A stretch of 64,000 bases of DNA from Ophiosphaerella korrae (lineage: Eukaryota > Ascomycota > Dothideomycetes > Pleosporales > Phaeosphaeriaceae). The notes under the pieces were generated by a model. The model searched no databases and was not told where the DNA came from. It saw only the letters and a program-made list of their open reading frames with translations. Shown here piece by piece: positions 21,941-33,243 of the stretch (position 1 is the stretch's first letter; each line of letters begins with the position of its first letter). The position numbers and the translations under genes were made by a program. The stretch lies in NCBI GenBank assembly GCA_028456385.1, contig JALNQF010000121.1:1-64000 (forward strand), read 5' to 3'.

Positions 21941-24900
21941 CTAAAACCCAAACGCATCCAACAAACTACTCGCCTCCGGCTCCTGAAACTGCGTGGGCGC
22001 AGCCTTCTTCTTCACCGTCTCCTCCCCAACATCACCATCATCATCCTCACTCCCCTCCTCCAGCCTCGCCGCACCCGCAATCTCCGTACGCACATGTTCG
22101 CGCGGCAGCAAATCGGCGACAACAAGCGAACTGCGGCGGCGCAACAGTTTCCTCGGATCGAAGTCGAGATCCGCGTGCGCGCGCGGCACAACAGGGGAAC
22201 GCGTGGTGGTGATGGTGGGCGGGGGATTGGCGAGGAATTCCCAGGTGCGCACGAGGTCGAGGGCCAGGACGTCGCAGCCCATGCGCTCGTACAGGGTCGC
22301 AGTGTGCACGACAAACTCCCACTCTTCGCGGGGGGCGATCATGGTAGCGCCGCGGAGTGTCTGGAGGGATTTAGCGCGTAGGTGTTTGTAGAGGACGACG
22401 AAGGCGGGGTCATCAGTGAGGTATGATTTTGCCTCGAAGTTGGGGGATTCCGGAGGGGAAAGGAGGGTGGATAGTGGGGAGATGATGGCGCGGACGGCGG
22501 TGTCGCGGCGGTTAAGGAGCCAGTAGGCCCAGGTTGCGAGCCAGCGGTTGCCGTCGCGGGCGGCTTGGGGGAGGATCTTGGTTTGGAGGAAGGAGGTGAG
22601 GATGGGAGAGTCGTCGCCGGCGTAGACACGGGCTACGGCGATGGCGAGTTGGGTGTCGCCGAGTTGGTTGTGGATGACGCTGATTGCGTCTTGGAGGTGG
22701 TCTGCGAGGAGAAAGAAGGAGGCGGCGTATTCGAAGCGTCGTTTACCCATTAGTGCGTATGCGTTCTTGAGGGCAGCGGTCTTCCATCGTGCGTCATTGA
22801 AGTTGTTCGCAAGCAGTCGGGAAGTGGCAGCTTGCTCGTGTGACCACGTAGCCATTCGCCAAAGGCCGCAAAGGACTGGCTTTTTGCGCAAGGCGAGGTA
22901 GTAGAGGGCACAATCGACAGGATTCTTCTCGTCAGTTTTGGTATATTCGTTGCGGGCTATGACTTCGAATTGTGCGCGCTACGATCTTTAGTAGGTGTAG
23001 AAGAGACATAGAACAGACAAGTAAACATACCAAGGCATTGATGTCCGTCATCCACATGAATAGTCCACACTCCTTTGCATGTTGCCAAAGCATTTTGCCA
23101 TTAAAATGTCGGCTTACAAGGTCGACAAGGATATCCTGACTTCCCGAATGAAAAGCCCAAATAATTTCGCGCCATGAGATGGGGTTTGTCTGTGCTTCGC
23201 TCAGAACACGTTGTCTGAAAAATAGCAAAAACCGGCCAGCGTTTTCATCAATCGAACGGCGATGCTTCTCGACCATCCCGATGCACTCGACAACGTCTGC
23301 AAGGCGGAACTGCTCTCGGCTAGACAGTAGGGGGATTTGTTTCGTTGTCAAGAGTTTGTTGAGATTGCTTGCTACTTCTTCTGTAACCGACTCGGGCTCG
23401 GTGTCATCTGAGAAATCAGCGTATGAGGAATGCAATTCTTTCCTCGAGGCAGTCATATGTGTCTAAGTAGGTCAGAAATAGTAATAACTATAGAACCCTT
23501 GATGCTCACCTCGTCCTCGGAGAAGTCCTCCGCTGTGAAGCCCAACGAGCTATCCAGCTCCTCCCCTTCGATCCAAAATTTCAGCTTCTGGTACAGCTGA
23601 ACCAAGATGCGCTGTACAAGCAAGAGCTTTCCAGCAAGCACACATTGCGACAGCAGTTGCGGGTGATAAACTGGCAATGGACCATTAAGCCGACTCACAG
23701 CTGTAAATATGTCGATAGAGGCAGACTTGCGAGAAATGCTGCGTAGGCTTGGAAACAGAGCTTCTGAAACCTCAACGTTTTCATCTTGGATGAAAAGTTG
23801 ATTTCCAGCACCAATGACAAGATTGCCGCTTCCCAACCACACCGAATCACCGATCGGATGGGGTGTGATGTCTCTAATGCGCATATCGTGAATCTGGACC
23901 CATGAAGGACCAGCATGAAGGTAATCATACCGCAGCTGGGCATAAATAACTACTCGATGTGGGAAGCCAACTGCCAAGATGGACTGATTATCAGGCGTGG
24001 AAGACCAATCAAGATCCTGAATGACGCCGTTGCCTTCAAAAGTCTCTTCGTACTCAAGTTGCGCGCTCCGAGTGTTCCAAATTGTTAGCGTTGTCTTCTC
24101 AGCGTCTACAAGTGCAGCTTTCCGTATTGATGTACCGCTAGCAAGCGACGGGTTTTGTATGCCAGTATCGACAGACGATGTGAGAAGCCAATCGAGTCTC
24201 CGCTCTTTTGCATTTACCCGCGCTGTCCAGGACTTGATTTCGCCAGATTTTGTGTATGAGAGAGCGATATCACGCGCAAAAGTATCGAGAAAGCCGGAGA
24301 TGACCGGGGCTGAGCCGGCTGGGTCAACAGGCAAGACGAACGCAAGGTCGTCACCGGACCCAAGGTCAAAGCTGGAATATTCCTCTAGGGACAACTCCTG
24401 ATGACCGTTCGTCTGTGAGATATTTGAGAATTTTCGGCCGGTGATTGGGTCGCGATCCAACAATGGCAGTGTGATCTCCCAGCATATACCGTTCATCTCA
24501 GAGCTGATAGTCGAAATATGCACACATTTGCCGCCTGTCTCAGTTTCTGGAATAACTAGCAGACAGAGTGGTTTGCCTTGCAGTTTGTAGGGCCGCCGCG
24601 TTACTTCCGTTGCTTCAGGACCCCTCGTATCCCATAAGGAGATATGGTCATGATGAAGGAAGACGACAAAGCTCCCTTCTTGTAGTAGAGCAGTTCGGTG
24701 GATATGCTCAGTGACTTTGATTCCACTATGTCGGTGAACACTTATCCCATGCTCGGTTGGGCGCTGCACCCATACTATACACTCATCCGTCATTGTCCTC
24801 GATACCAACGCTCTTCCGCTAGCTGTGCGATTGATTTTCTTGATAGCATGTGAGTGCCCAGTCCAAATCGCTTTCCGCTGCATGCGCTGCGATTGAGGTG

Positions 24901-26202
24901 ACGGGTCAAAGAGGTAGTCAATGCGGGATTCTAGCCACTCTATCCGCCCATCAAAGTGGTGTGAGAGGATAGTCAACTCGGAATCTAGCGTATTGCCGAA
25001 GAAAGCATAGAACTGAACATTGTCTTCGATAGCTTTGGGCTCTCTGGCAAAATGTAGATGCAATCCATTCACATGCGCCGCGTTGAACACATCAGTGATC
25101 TTCTTGACTTTTGCCCCTACATTTTCAAAGCCCCAAGCAGACATGTTCCCACGGTCATCAAGCACAACGCAAATATCCGGGTTGCGGTTGGCAACTTCGA
25201 TCAAGTGATGTATCGCTACACCGTGATCTTTCTCCTCTGCGGTGGCCTTTTGCATCGCTCTTTCTGTCGCTTGGGCGAACTGCTTCCCGTCAATGAAGAA
25301 GGCAAATCTCTTACTTGGCTGTTGATCAGCCAATACTATTCTGGGCATAATGGCATCCAACAGATCAATATCGGCCCACATGTACATGCCATCCACGCCA
25401 TGGTGTTCTCCAGGTACCCACACGCGCACTTTGCAGTCTGCGCATATTGTGTACAGAACATGATGTGGAGATTGGTCCTTGTCCAGCGGCTGTCGCCAAT
25501 GCAAGCCTGTGATGGCTGTAGGATGTGGAAGGTAGAAGTAGTCGAAGCGCTGGTCTGCCGATCCGAAAGTAGTTCGCCGCCAGATCTTGAGCATGCGGTC
25601 GCACTTGCCAGTCGAGGCAATCAGTTCGGCGTCATGTGAGAAGTGTGCGAACTTGACTGGGTTGGCGAGCTGCTTGGTCCATATGCGTTCGGTAGCGCCA
25701 TGTGTGTTGAAGAGAGTGAGGGAGGCACTGCCCACAAGCAGCTCGTCTGTCATGCCCCACGAAAGCGTCGTTATCGAGTCGTCTGCGTCGGATAGGGACA
25801 TGCGCCCCTGTAGGGACCACTGCGCCTATTAGCAGGTGCGCCTCACGTCGCGGTGCAGGACGACTCTTCACACCTTGATCGTGCCCTCATTCTGGCCGTA
25901 GGGTTGATAAATGTATATATGGCGCGTCGAACATGCCGCAAGCTTGCCCGTGAGTTGGTCGAGTGCGACGGCTTCGAGTTCGAACTCTTCGTCGACGTAG
26001 ATGGTCTGGAGGATGTGATTTGGTTGGTCGAGGATAACAAGCGCATTGCCGGATAGATAGACCTGGCCATCGCGTGTGTCAGTTGTTGTATCGCATCGGG
26101 TAGCATAGGCAAGCGTCGTACAATGATTTGATGACCCTCCCACAAGCCGTGGCAGACACCTTGCAGCTTTGCCTGCGGCCTGCCAGGTAGGATTTCACGC
26201 AT
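21941..26202 (-). CDS. RAV1: RAVE complex subunit 1 (Rav1/DMXL-like), 1349 aa
   Basis: Five exons: 26202-26122, 26062-25874, 25819-23510, 23462-23031 and 22978-21941. The first two small exons give MREILPGRPQAKLQGVCHG and YLSGNALVILDQPNHILQTI, the classic Rav1 N terminus. The first half is a chain of WD40-like repeats (for example FAHFSHDAELIASTGKCDR, WTGHSHAIKKINRTASGRAL). From about residue 650 it is the Rav1p C-terminal domain, ending in helical repeats (KKPVLCGLWRMATWSHEQAA, RRFEYAASFFLLADHLQDAI). Rav1 is the scaffold of RAVE, which binds Skp1 and Rav2 and promotes reassembly of the V1 and V0 sectors of the vacuolar H+-ATPase. Length is close to yeast Rav1. A short acidic tail ends in LLDAFGF. 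Confidence 0.93.
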
Positions 26203-26625
26203 GGATCTGAAGGGGGACTTGCTACCAGTAGCGCCTCATTGCTCTACTTATTGGGCATTTAAGAGACACCGGAATAGTAGCCGTGGGATTGTTGGCTTCA
26301 GTTTTGCCCTGCTGTCTCCCTATCAATGTTCAGCGCAGCGCGTACCACATCAACGACGCAGCGAATGCGAAGCTCACGCGCACAGGCCACGTGGTGTGTC
26401 GTCACTCCACGCGCCAAAGAAGCTGTTCGAGGTTGTAATCGCAAAGTCTACCCATAAATTGGTCGAGGTCGCAGTGCAGTATCACACACATGATTACGTC
26501 TGTGGCCTGTTATCGTAACTTAAAAAAAAAGCAATAGCCAGCTTATCTACAAGCTTCGGCTTCAGCTCCCGCATGGCACTCTCGGCATTAAGTACCACTA
26601 ACTCCGCTCGATACCTACCTTCTCT
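26203..26625. other. Rav1 upstream region
   Basis: Contains the Rav1 promoter and the PRMT3 3' UTR. A short A-run lies near 26521. No gene seen. Confidence 0.5.
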
Positions 26626-28207
26626 TCAAGCCATTGTCCTCGTCACACTGCCCTTGGTCTTCTTGTCACCACCTTCCCACTCTACCGTTACTGCGATACC
26701 ACGATCATCTCCTTTCTCTTTTGCATACTGTAGCGAGCCCTCCAATACTGTCCCTGCGGCGAACGTCTGCTGTTGCGCAACATCCCTATCAAGCAACAGC
26801 ACAGCTTGGTGCCAGTGCGTGGCTGTACCAAAGGGTCCAGTCGAAAAACCTAGGCCGGGCTTGCCATCGCTACCCCAGTCAATGCTGTCCAGTGTTTTTT
26901 GATCCTCCTGGTCGCCCTGAGGAAGGAAAATGGTATCGAACCAAATTGCCACTGCGTCCAGTGAATGTATGTCACGGTCCAGCGTCATGCGAAGCGGTAC
27001 TTTGAAACTTAAATCCTGTACAGAGACTGTCTTCATTTCGAGCAGGTGGGATGATGCTGAGCCACACAATGCCTCCTTTGGAACATCAAAGACGCCAATC
27101 TCATGTGTGTTGAGAAGTCCGCCAGTTATCATAGGTGAAAAGTCGAAGCCGTAGACGTTTTCCCAAAATTGCTCTCCCGTGCTTTTAGCTATCCATGCCG
27201 AGTCCGCTATCGGTGCGAGACGAATGTTACAGTGAGTGGGGACCAGGATACCATCTGGCTTCAGGTACATGTCTCGTGCGCGTAGTACCGAGTCAAGCAT
27301 ACCCTCGAACAGCAGACCGTAGCCCATCCACTCGGATATGATAATGTCCACCTTTTCTTTTCCGATCAAGCGTTGTGTATTGAAGTCCTCCACTCGACCT
27401 TGAATGACTTCAATACGATCTTGATAACCGTTCTTAGCGATGATCTCTTTGGCTCGTACTGCTATGCCTGAGTTGTCGACTGCAAAGACCTTCTTTGCGC
27501 CCGCTCTTGCGCAAAACAGTGAGAGAATGCCCGTACCACAACCAACATCCAGCACAGTTTTCCCAGCAAAGATATCAGGGTTCTTCTCTATGAAGTCTCG
27601 GTAACCCTCTGTTCGCACTCGATCCTCGATCATCTCGCGGTGGATGCTGTTGCCTTTGTAGGATTCAAAGTAATCTTCATCTCGGTCACTTGTAACCTTT
27701 ACTGTAGAAAAGTCTTCTGGTATGTCTCGCTGCAGCTTTGCCTCGAACTCATCATAGTCCACGGCTTCTTTATCCGGCTCCGGCATGAGATCGCCCAGCT
27801 CAAATAGTAGTGCATCATCTTCAAGCGTAGGCTGAAGATACACGTCGCTTGCGGAGCCCATCAACTCCGGGATGCTAATTCCTTGTGGTGAGGCGCCTTT
27901 CTTCGCTTCAGCTCTGAGATAGTTCACCAATTTAATGACTGTAAGCTCATCCGCTCCTGTAGCACCCGATTAGTATGGTATCCCAAACAGGTTAGCTGCG
28001 AAAGCTGGTGAACATACCAGAGCCAAAATTCTTGATAGTTGCATCCAGATCAAAGCTGTGCTCGCTTTTGCAGTGTGAAGACATATCAGAGACGCGACTC
28101 CATTGCTGGTCGCAGAAGAGGCATTTGAAGGTAGTTGTGTCTGGCTCGCTTACATCCTCCACTATGCTTCCAACTGAGCTTGCTGAATCTGAGTCGCCGT
28201 ATGCCAT
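26626..28207 (-). CDS. Protein arginine N-methyltransferase 3 (PRMT3/Rmt3-like), 506 aa
   Basis: Exons 28207-28018 and 27956-26626 with a 61-nt intron. The first exon carries one C2H2 zinc finger, C-x2-C-x12-H-x4-H (CLFCDQQWSRVSDMSSHCKSEH region split here for length), the feature that separates PRMT3 from PRMT1. The methyltransferase core has SAM motif I VLDVGCGTGILSLF (residues 198-211), FAVDNSG, the double-E loop SEWMGYGLLFEGMLDS, and the THW-type loop as ATHWHQAV. It transfers methyl groups from S-adenosylmethionine to arginines; in yeasts and animals the main substrate is ribosomal protein S2 in the cytosol. The catalytic glutamates of the double-E loop are present, so the enzyme looks active. 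The acidic N terminus (EDVSEPD) fits the family. Confidence 0.93.
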
Positions 28208-28507
28208 ATTGGAGTTCTTATTTTGTTCTCCCTACCTGTTATCCCCCAGTATTTGCGTGCGTTATAGAGGATCTTAGAGGTTTCTATGAATTAGCTGTAC
28301 AGTTCGATCAATTCAGAAGACTTCGAAGCTAGTGATAGTTTTCTTCGCAGTGGGCGAAATTGCGGGGATGGTTTAGCGCGAGATAACTACGCTACACCAC
28401 TCACACAAAGTACTACCGTCACGCGATTATTGCACCAACAATGATCTATATGATTCCTACAGGTCCGTGAGCAGCGTCTTTGAACTGGAATCTATGTGTG
28501 ACAGCTG
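28208..28507. other. PRMT3 upstream region
   Basis: Promoter side of the PRMT3 gene (-) and 5' side of the F-box-like pseudogene (+). No other feature seen. Confidence 0.5.
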
Positions 28508-29451
28508 ATGGCGAAGTGTATACCCCATTTGCGCTCTGCGTGCAGCCTAGTACAGCCTAAAGCAGCTTGTGCGGAACACGTTGTATTCGCACACTTTCAG
28601 CAGTTACTAACCGAACTACAACTACGCGTTCTCGAATTCTGCGATAATGCGATTCTTTTTTCAGCTTACGCACGTCTCTTCTACCCTGCACAATATGATC
28701 AGAAAGCTCTTTTGGTCTGCTCTGAATATATGGTATCAGGTAAACGGGCATTGGTTGCTTTCTAGGGGATTTCTAGGCGGTAATGCCTACGCTACCAACT
28801 TCCTCGCCTACATACATCAGTTGGAAGGGGCACTGTTGGGGCCAGATTAAGAACCCTCCGCGAAGCCTGGAGCAGCGGGTACGCGATTTCTGGCAGGTGC
28901 TCCAGAACCGATTTCCTCATGCCGTTCGCGTGGTTATAAGCGAAAGCAAATCGCAGTGATCAGGATCAATATTACCCTCTGATCTCAAGGTCATGGCGGA
29001 GATATGCCCTCCTTCTATTCGTGCTATGGTGTCCATGCCCCAACGCGAGGCCCACAGCTCGTATCGAGTAGTAAGAAGATACCTAGCACAGCAAAGCTAT
29101 GGATTGGGATTAATGAAACACTGGGAGGTTGTTGATGCTAGGTGGATGTGGAAAAGCATTCTTCCTCCTCCAAAAACTTGGCATGGGCCTGTAGATGCGT
29201 ATAGCCGCCTACAGGACAAGCTAAGGCGCTATCAAGCCATAAAGAATTTCAGCATAGCATTACTGATTACGCCTATTGAGCAGCACTATCTACAATCACC
29301 CCAGAAGCCAAACGTTTGCCCTGCCTTGGCGCGTAGGGCTCGATTCGTACTCCCAGGAGAGTGGGTGTTCCATACAGTTCATCTGGGACACTGCACATAC
29401 GCAGTACCTCCACAGGAGTATGAGAGCATGCTTTGCGAGCAAGATAAGTAG
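28508..29451 (+). pseudogene. Decayed F-box-like gene
   Basis: Three consecutive coding segments lie in three different frames. Segment 1 (28508 to about 28655) has LLTELQLRVLEFCDNAILF, an F-box-like start. Segment 2 (about 28660-28850) continues QLTHVSSTLHNMIRKLFWSA; removing one T from the T6 run at about 28655-28660 would join the two frames. Segment 3 (about 28852-29451) reads KNPPRSLEQRVRDFWQVLQN, hits a TGA at 28957-28959, and goes on in the same frame as SGSILPSDLKVMAEICPPSI to the final stop. At least two frameshifts and one nonsense codon make a working protein unlikely. The intact ancestor would have been an F-box/2EXR-type protein of about 300 residues, a family often found in lineage-specific copies in fungi. 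Splicing around the lesions was considered, but no good donor and acceptor pairs were seen. Confidence 0.7.
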
Positions 29452-29762
29452 ATAGATACAGTCTTTTAAGAGAATATTATTGTCCTATGGAGAGCCTATA
29501 TAAACTCCGTGGCGAACTGGGAAGTGGGCCGCGGCTGGATACTGAGTATTGTACTTAATGGTATATAAAAGGTAGATATGCGCAGACAGTAAAGATACAA
29601 GCGCAGGAGGCTATTTACTGGGTAATCCATACATTGTATAAACATTACTTCCTAACTATTTAAGTGACATGAATTACATTCACAACAGTCGTTGCAATAT
29701 TAGACGTATGCTCCACTCGAACCCCCCCCCCCCCTCCCCCCTCGACAGGATACAGGACCCCC
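29452..29762. other. AT-rich intergenic region with poly-C tract
   Basis: No gene. It holds a C13-T-C6 tract at 29722-29741, directly 3' of the beta-helix gene (-). Confidence 0.55.
29722..29741. repeat. Poly-C tract, C13-T-C6
   Basis: Near-homopolymer of 20 bases in otherwise AT-rich sequence, 21 bp downstream of the beta-helix gene stop. On the transcribed strand it is a G tract in the 3' UTR. Confidence 0.85.
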
Positions 29763-30863
29763 CTAATTACCGCAAAGTCCATCTGGAAGTGATTGCATGC
29801 ATTGGTTGCCCCGGAACGTGTTATCCGTGGTGGTCGCATTATTGTAAATATCAAAATCATTGTTCCCGAATTTATTGTTCTTAAACACATTGCCCGACGC
29901 CTTCGCACCAGTGGCTGGATCGTCAGTGATGTAAATACCCAAGCCCGTGTGGCTGAGAGCGTCCCTCAGGTTCTCAAAAGTATTGCCCTGGACAAGTGTT
30001 TGGCTCGCGCCGAAAACGGCAATGCCGGCGCCCTGGAAGGGTGGACACCACACAGGATTACGTCCTGAGATGACGTTGTCAATGATCTGTGCGCCCTTGA
30101 TGCCTGGGTCCACGAAGGGCCCAAAGCAGCAGTTCTTGGCTGTGTTCCCCTTGACTACTCCGCCAGAGGTTTGTGTGCAGAGGGCGATGAAGTAGTTCGA
30201 GATGTCATTCTCCTTGAATTGCGCGTCGGACTTGTCGTCCATGCACATGGCGATGAAGCCAAATGGATTCGCGGTGATGACGTTCTTGCGGGCTGTAGTG
30301 TGTATAGATCCAACAGTTAGGAACCCATACTGGCCGCCGTTGGTGAGCTTGTTGTGGGTGATCTTGGTATCCTGGCCACCAATGACGGCAATATTCTGGC
30401 CAGTGAAGTTTTGCACTTCAAAGCCAGTGACCACAACGCCTTTAATATAGTTGCCGGGATTGCTAATTTTGCGGTGGGCAATCGCTCTGTCATACGATCC
30501 AAGCACAGTTGCTTTATTGTAAATGCAGATTCCAGCATTGGCATCTTTTCCATCACCCCCGAATTCGGGATCGGGGTTCTTCGAGAGACCAGTACAGTAG
30601 TTGGTCACAAAACCCCCTTTAGGAGGAAGGAGAACAGCCCCCTTCCCGATGAGTTGGATGCCATCTGTTGTGATCGATAACTGCTCATTGTACTCGCCGG
30701 CTTCTACGGCAATCTTATCGCCTCTCTTAGCATCGTCGATGGCCTTCTGAATAGATTCGCCCTTTCTAACGGTGATGTCGCAGTCAGAATTTTTGCCTGG
30801 AGCGGGAGCGCAAAGAGTTGGAGCAGCAAGGAACAAGAGCGTAGCGACGATCTGGACACGCAT
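29763..30863 (-). CDS. Secreted right-handed parallel beta-helix protein, 366 aa
   Basis: Intronless. The start at 30863 gives a clear signal peptide, MRVQIVATLLFLAAPTLC, with cleavage near Ala-Pro; the frame is open further upstream but that extension has no ATG in a good context. The mature protein begins DCDITVRKGESIQKAIDDAK, the periplasmic-copper-binding/NosD-type entry into a parallel beta helix, and then has Asn-rich coils (NVITANPFGFIAM, NTFENLRDALSHTGLGIYI, NVFKNNKFGNNDFDIYNN). Several cysteines may form disulfides. The fold resembles pectate lyases and mannuronan epimerases, but no known lyase active site is recognisable, so the substrate is open. It probably works outside the cell, on the fungal or a host cell wall. 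Confidence 0.8.
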   Translation of the reverse strand: MRVQIVATLLFLAAPTLCAPAPGKNSDCDITVRKGESIQKAIDDAKRGDKIAVEAGEYNEQLSITTDGIQLIGKGAVLLPPKGGFVTNYCTGLSKNPDPEFGGDGKDANAGICIYNKATVLGSYDRAIAHRKISNPGNYIKGVVVTGFEVQNFTGQNIAVIGGQDTKITHNKLTNGGQYGFLTVGSIHTTARKNVITANPFGFIAMCMDDKSDAQFKENDISNYFIALCTQTSGGVVKGNTAKNCCFGPFVDPGIKGAQIIDNVISGRNPVWCPPFQGAGIAVFGASQTLVQGNTFENLRDALSHTGLGIYITDDPATGAKASGNVFKNNKFGNNDFDIYNNATTTDNTFRGNQCMQSLPDGLCGN

Positions 30864-33243
30864 CTTGATGAATCGAAGTGGATGGGCCTCCCAATTGAAA
30901 AAGACAGAAAAAGCGTACTGAAGCTTCAATATCTATCCGCTTCAACTTATACTGACTAGTCGGACAATTTAATATGGATAGCTTCATGCGACGGCTCAGC
31001 TACCAGCCCTAATCTCCCATGGACTGCGAGTACGAGGCGGGAGCTTGTGGGCCTGGCCAACGTTTCTCCACAGCATTTACATCATATCAATACACTGACA
31101 ACACAAGGTTCAGCCTAGCCTATCATAATGAACATGGAACTCCGTAGCTTCTGGAGCTAGGAGCTCGATGTAGAGGCACTTAGCGAAGATCTGCAACATG
31201 GTTGTGGCCTCGCCCTACCTGTACGCCACAGTTAAGGATGTTCCTGGTGCACCGTTCATGTATAAGGCTAAATACCAGGACATGGAAGTTTAGTTGGCGA
31301 TCGAGATTGGCCAAAGCTGTTTGAACGACATACCTGTTGCGCAGGAATCGTAATGCCCTTTCTTACATTGCGTTCGTTCCTACCTTATCATTGAAATCTT
31401 CGGACTTGTTCTTATTCTCTCACATTGATACAAAATCCTATTCCATGCCCATGCTATTCATTTCTGTGGTACTGTATATCAAAATCCCATTGTCTCGCCA
31501 CCACACGCTAGCGGAGTCGTCGTATTCAATGCGAATTGATACCGAAGCCTTACAACAGCCAAAAAAAAAAAAACACTGAATAGGTATCCCTTTGTGTTGG
31601 ACCTATCAAATCCTGAGGCGCTCGCTTCCAACTCAATCTACTCAGGAGCTGAAAGCAGCCTTGTCTTGGAAGTACTTCAGCTGAAAGGCTACCCCCGTCT
31701 CGAACCAAAGTATGACAACACAGCGCTCGTGCAATTGGATCTTTCAAGCGGGACAGAAAGCTCCTAGGTCGCGCTTATTTAACATCTTTTTTATCACAGG
31801 ATGATCAAACCGCGACGGCGCACGTTTCCAGAATCTAGAAACGCATCGATTGCCTAGATAGGCGAACATGAAAATTGAAACCTGGGGTAACTTAAATGAA
31901 GATATAGCCTACATGCTGAGTTAGCTCTCGGCACGGTAGTAAAGGTCATGATCTTTGCGAGTAGTGTGTTTACTCGCCCTGCGGGCTGATATTCGCAGCC
32001 ACATGTATCATGTTGCTCCGTGAAGTAAATAATATTCGAGAAACTAGCAGGGACTTAGAATTCTTCATTTCATAGAAAATTATCTTCAAGTCCTCGATGA
32101 AAGCTACCTAAAAGCCACTCAAGCTTGTGACTAAAGCTGCTCAAGATACACGGACAATGATGACAATTTCATATATAGATACTAAGAAAGTTTCAAAAAC
32201 TAATTATTGGCAGACAGACAGATACAAATTCATAAGTTAAATCTCATGACAAATTGCTGCCCGAGTCTCAATACCCAATTTCGCACAACATATCGGGATT
32301 ATCATAACCACCACTGTGCCCAATTCCCACACGGTCAACCGAACACAAGGTCCTTACACCGTATCTCATCTCGCATATGTATCGCAAGTGCACGTCAATA
32401 GCGCGCCAATAAGTAACTTCAGCGCGAGTCATCATCAATGGTACACTAGGTACCCACACCCGAGATGATGGACGACCGGTACCTGCATGAACTCAAACGC
32501 GCCCGGTTGGTAGCCCCTTGTTACGTTGTGTAGTGCTCATAGATACGGTGCGTGATGTTAGGGGCACAGGGTTTGTCGATCAGGGTGTGTCACGGAGGCT
32601 TTTCGCTGAGGACCTTTTTTTGCCTCCTTTTGATGCTGCATGCTGGTATTGGGAGCGCCAACTGAATATATGTATAAACATATAGCTATATAGCAGTTTT
32701 GACAGTCGATGAAGGTTTCTGATCGGTAATTATAGTCACTCTATCATCTGCTCACTTTTTGTTGCGTTTCGTTGAACGAGAGCATGTAGGCGGTCATCCA
32801 GTGCCTAGGTTGCCTTCACATTAAAAAGTACCCTAATCATATACGAAATAACGTAGAAAAGTATGGTAATCTTCGTAATACACAGCTGTTGAGCAAACGT
32901 GATGTAAAAAAACATATTTCGATATCCTGGAGATTTCGTGACAAGGCATATTATGCGAGAAGGGGCTACAGTGTCAGTGCATTCTTGAGCGCCCTACACA
33001 CAAAGCTCAGATGGGTTTCTCGCCAATATCCACATACTTGGGGCTCTACCATAAGACATCACTCACGCCCATATAACGCAGGGATCATATTTTTGTTCAA
33101 AAACGCCAACTCATACATTGCCACCGCCTTTTGCCTTCTATTTCTTGGTTGTAATATCATCCTACCTGTGAGATCAAAACAAACATTAAATATCTTACAG
33201 CATTAAGCCAAGCTCTGGACCCCTGTGTTAATCATGCCAATTT
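30864..33243. other. 2.4-kb AT-rich intergenic region
   Basis: No gene recognised on either strand. Contains an A13 run at 31561-31573 and several short open frames without family resemblance. No transposase, terminal repeats or tRNA seen. Confidence 0.5.
31561..31573. repeat. A13 homopolymer
   Basis: Thirteen adenines in the large intergenic region upstream of the beta-helix gene. Confidence 0.85.

Noticed and set aside
29763..30863. Naming the beta-helix protein a pectate lyase
   Set aside because: The fold is similar, but none of the usual calcium-binding or catalytic motifs could be recognised.
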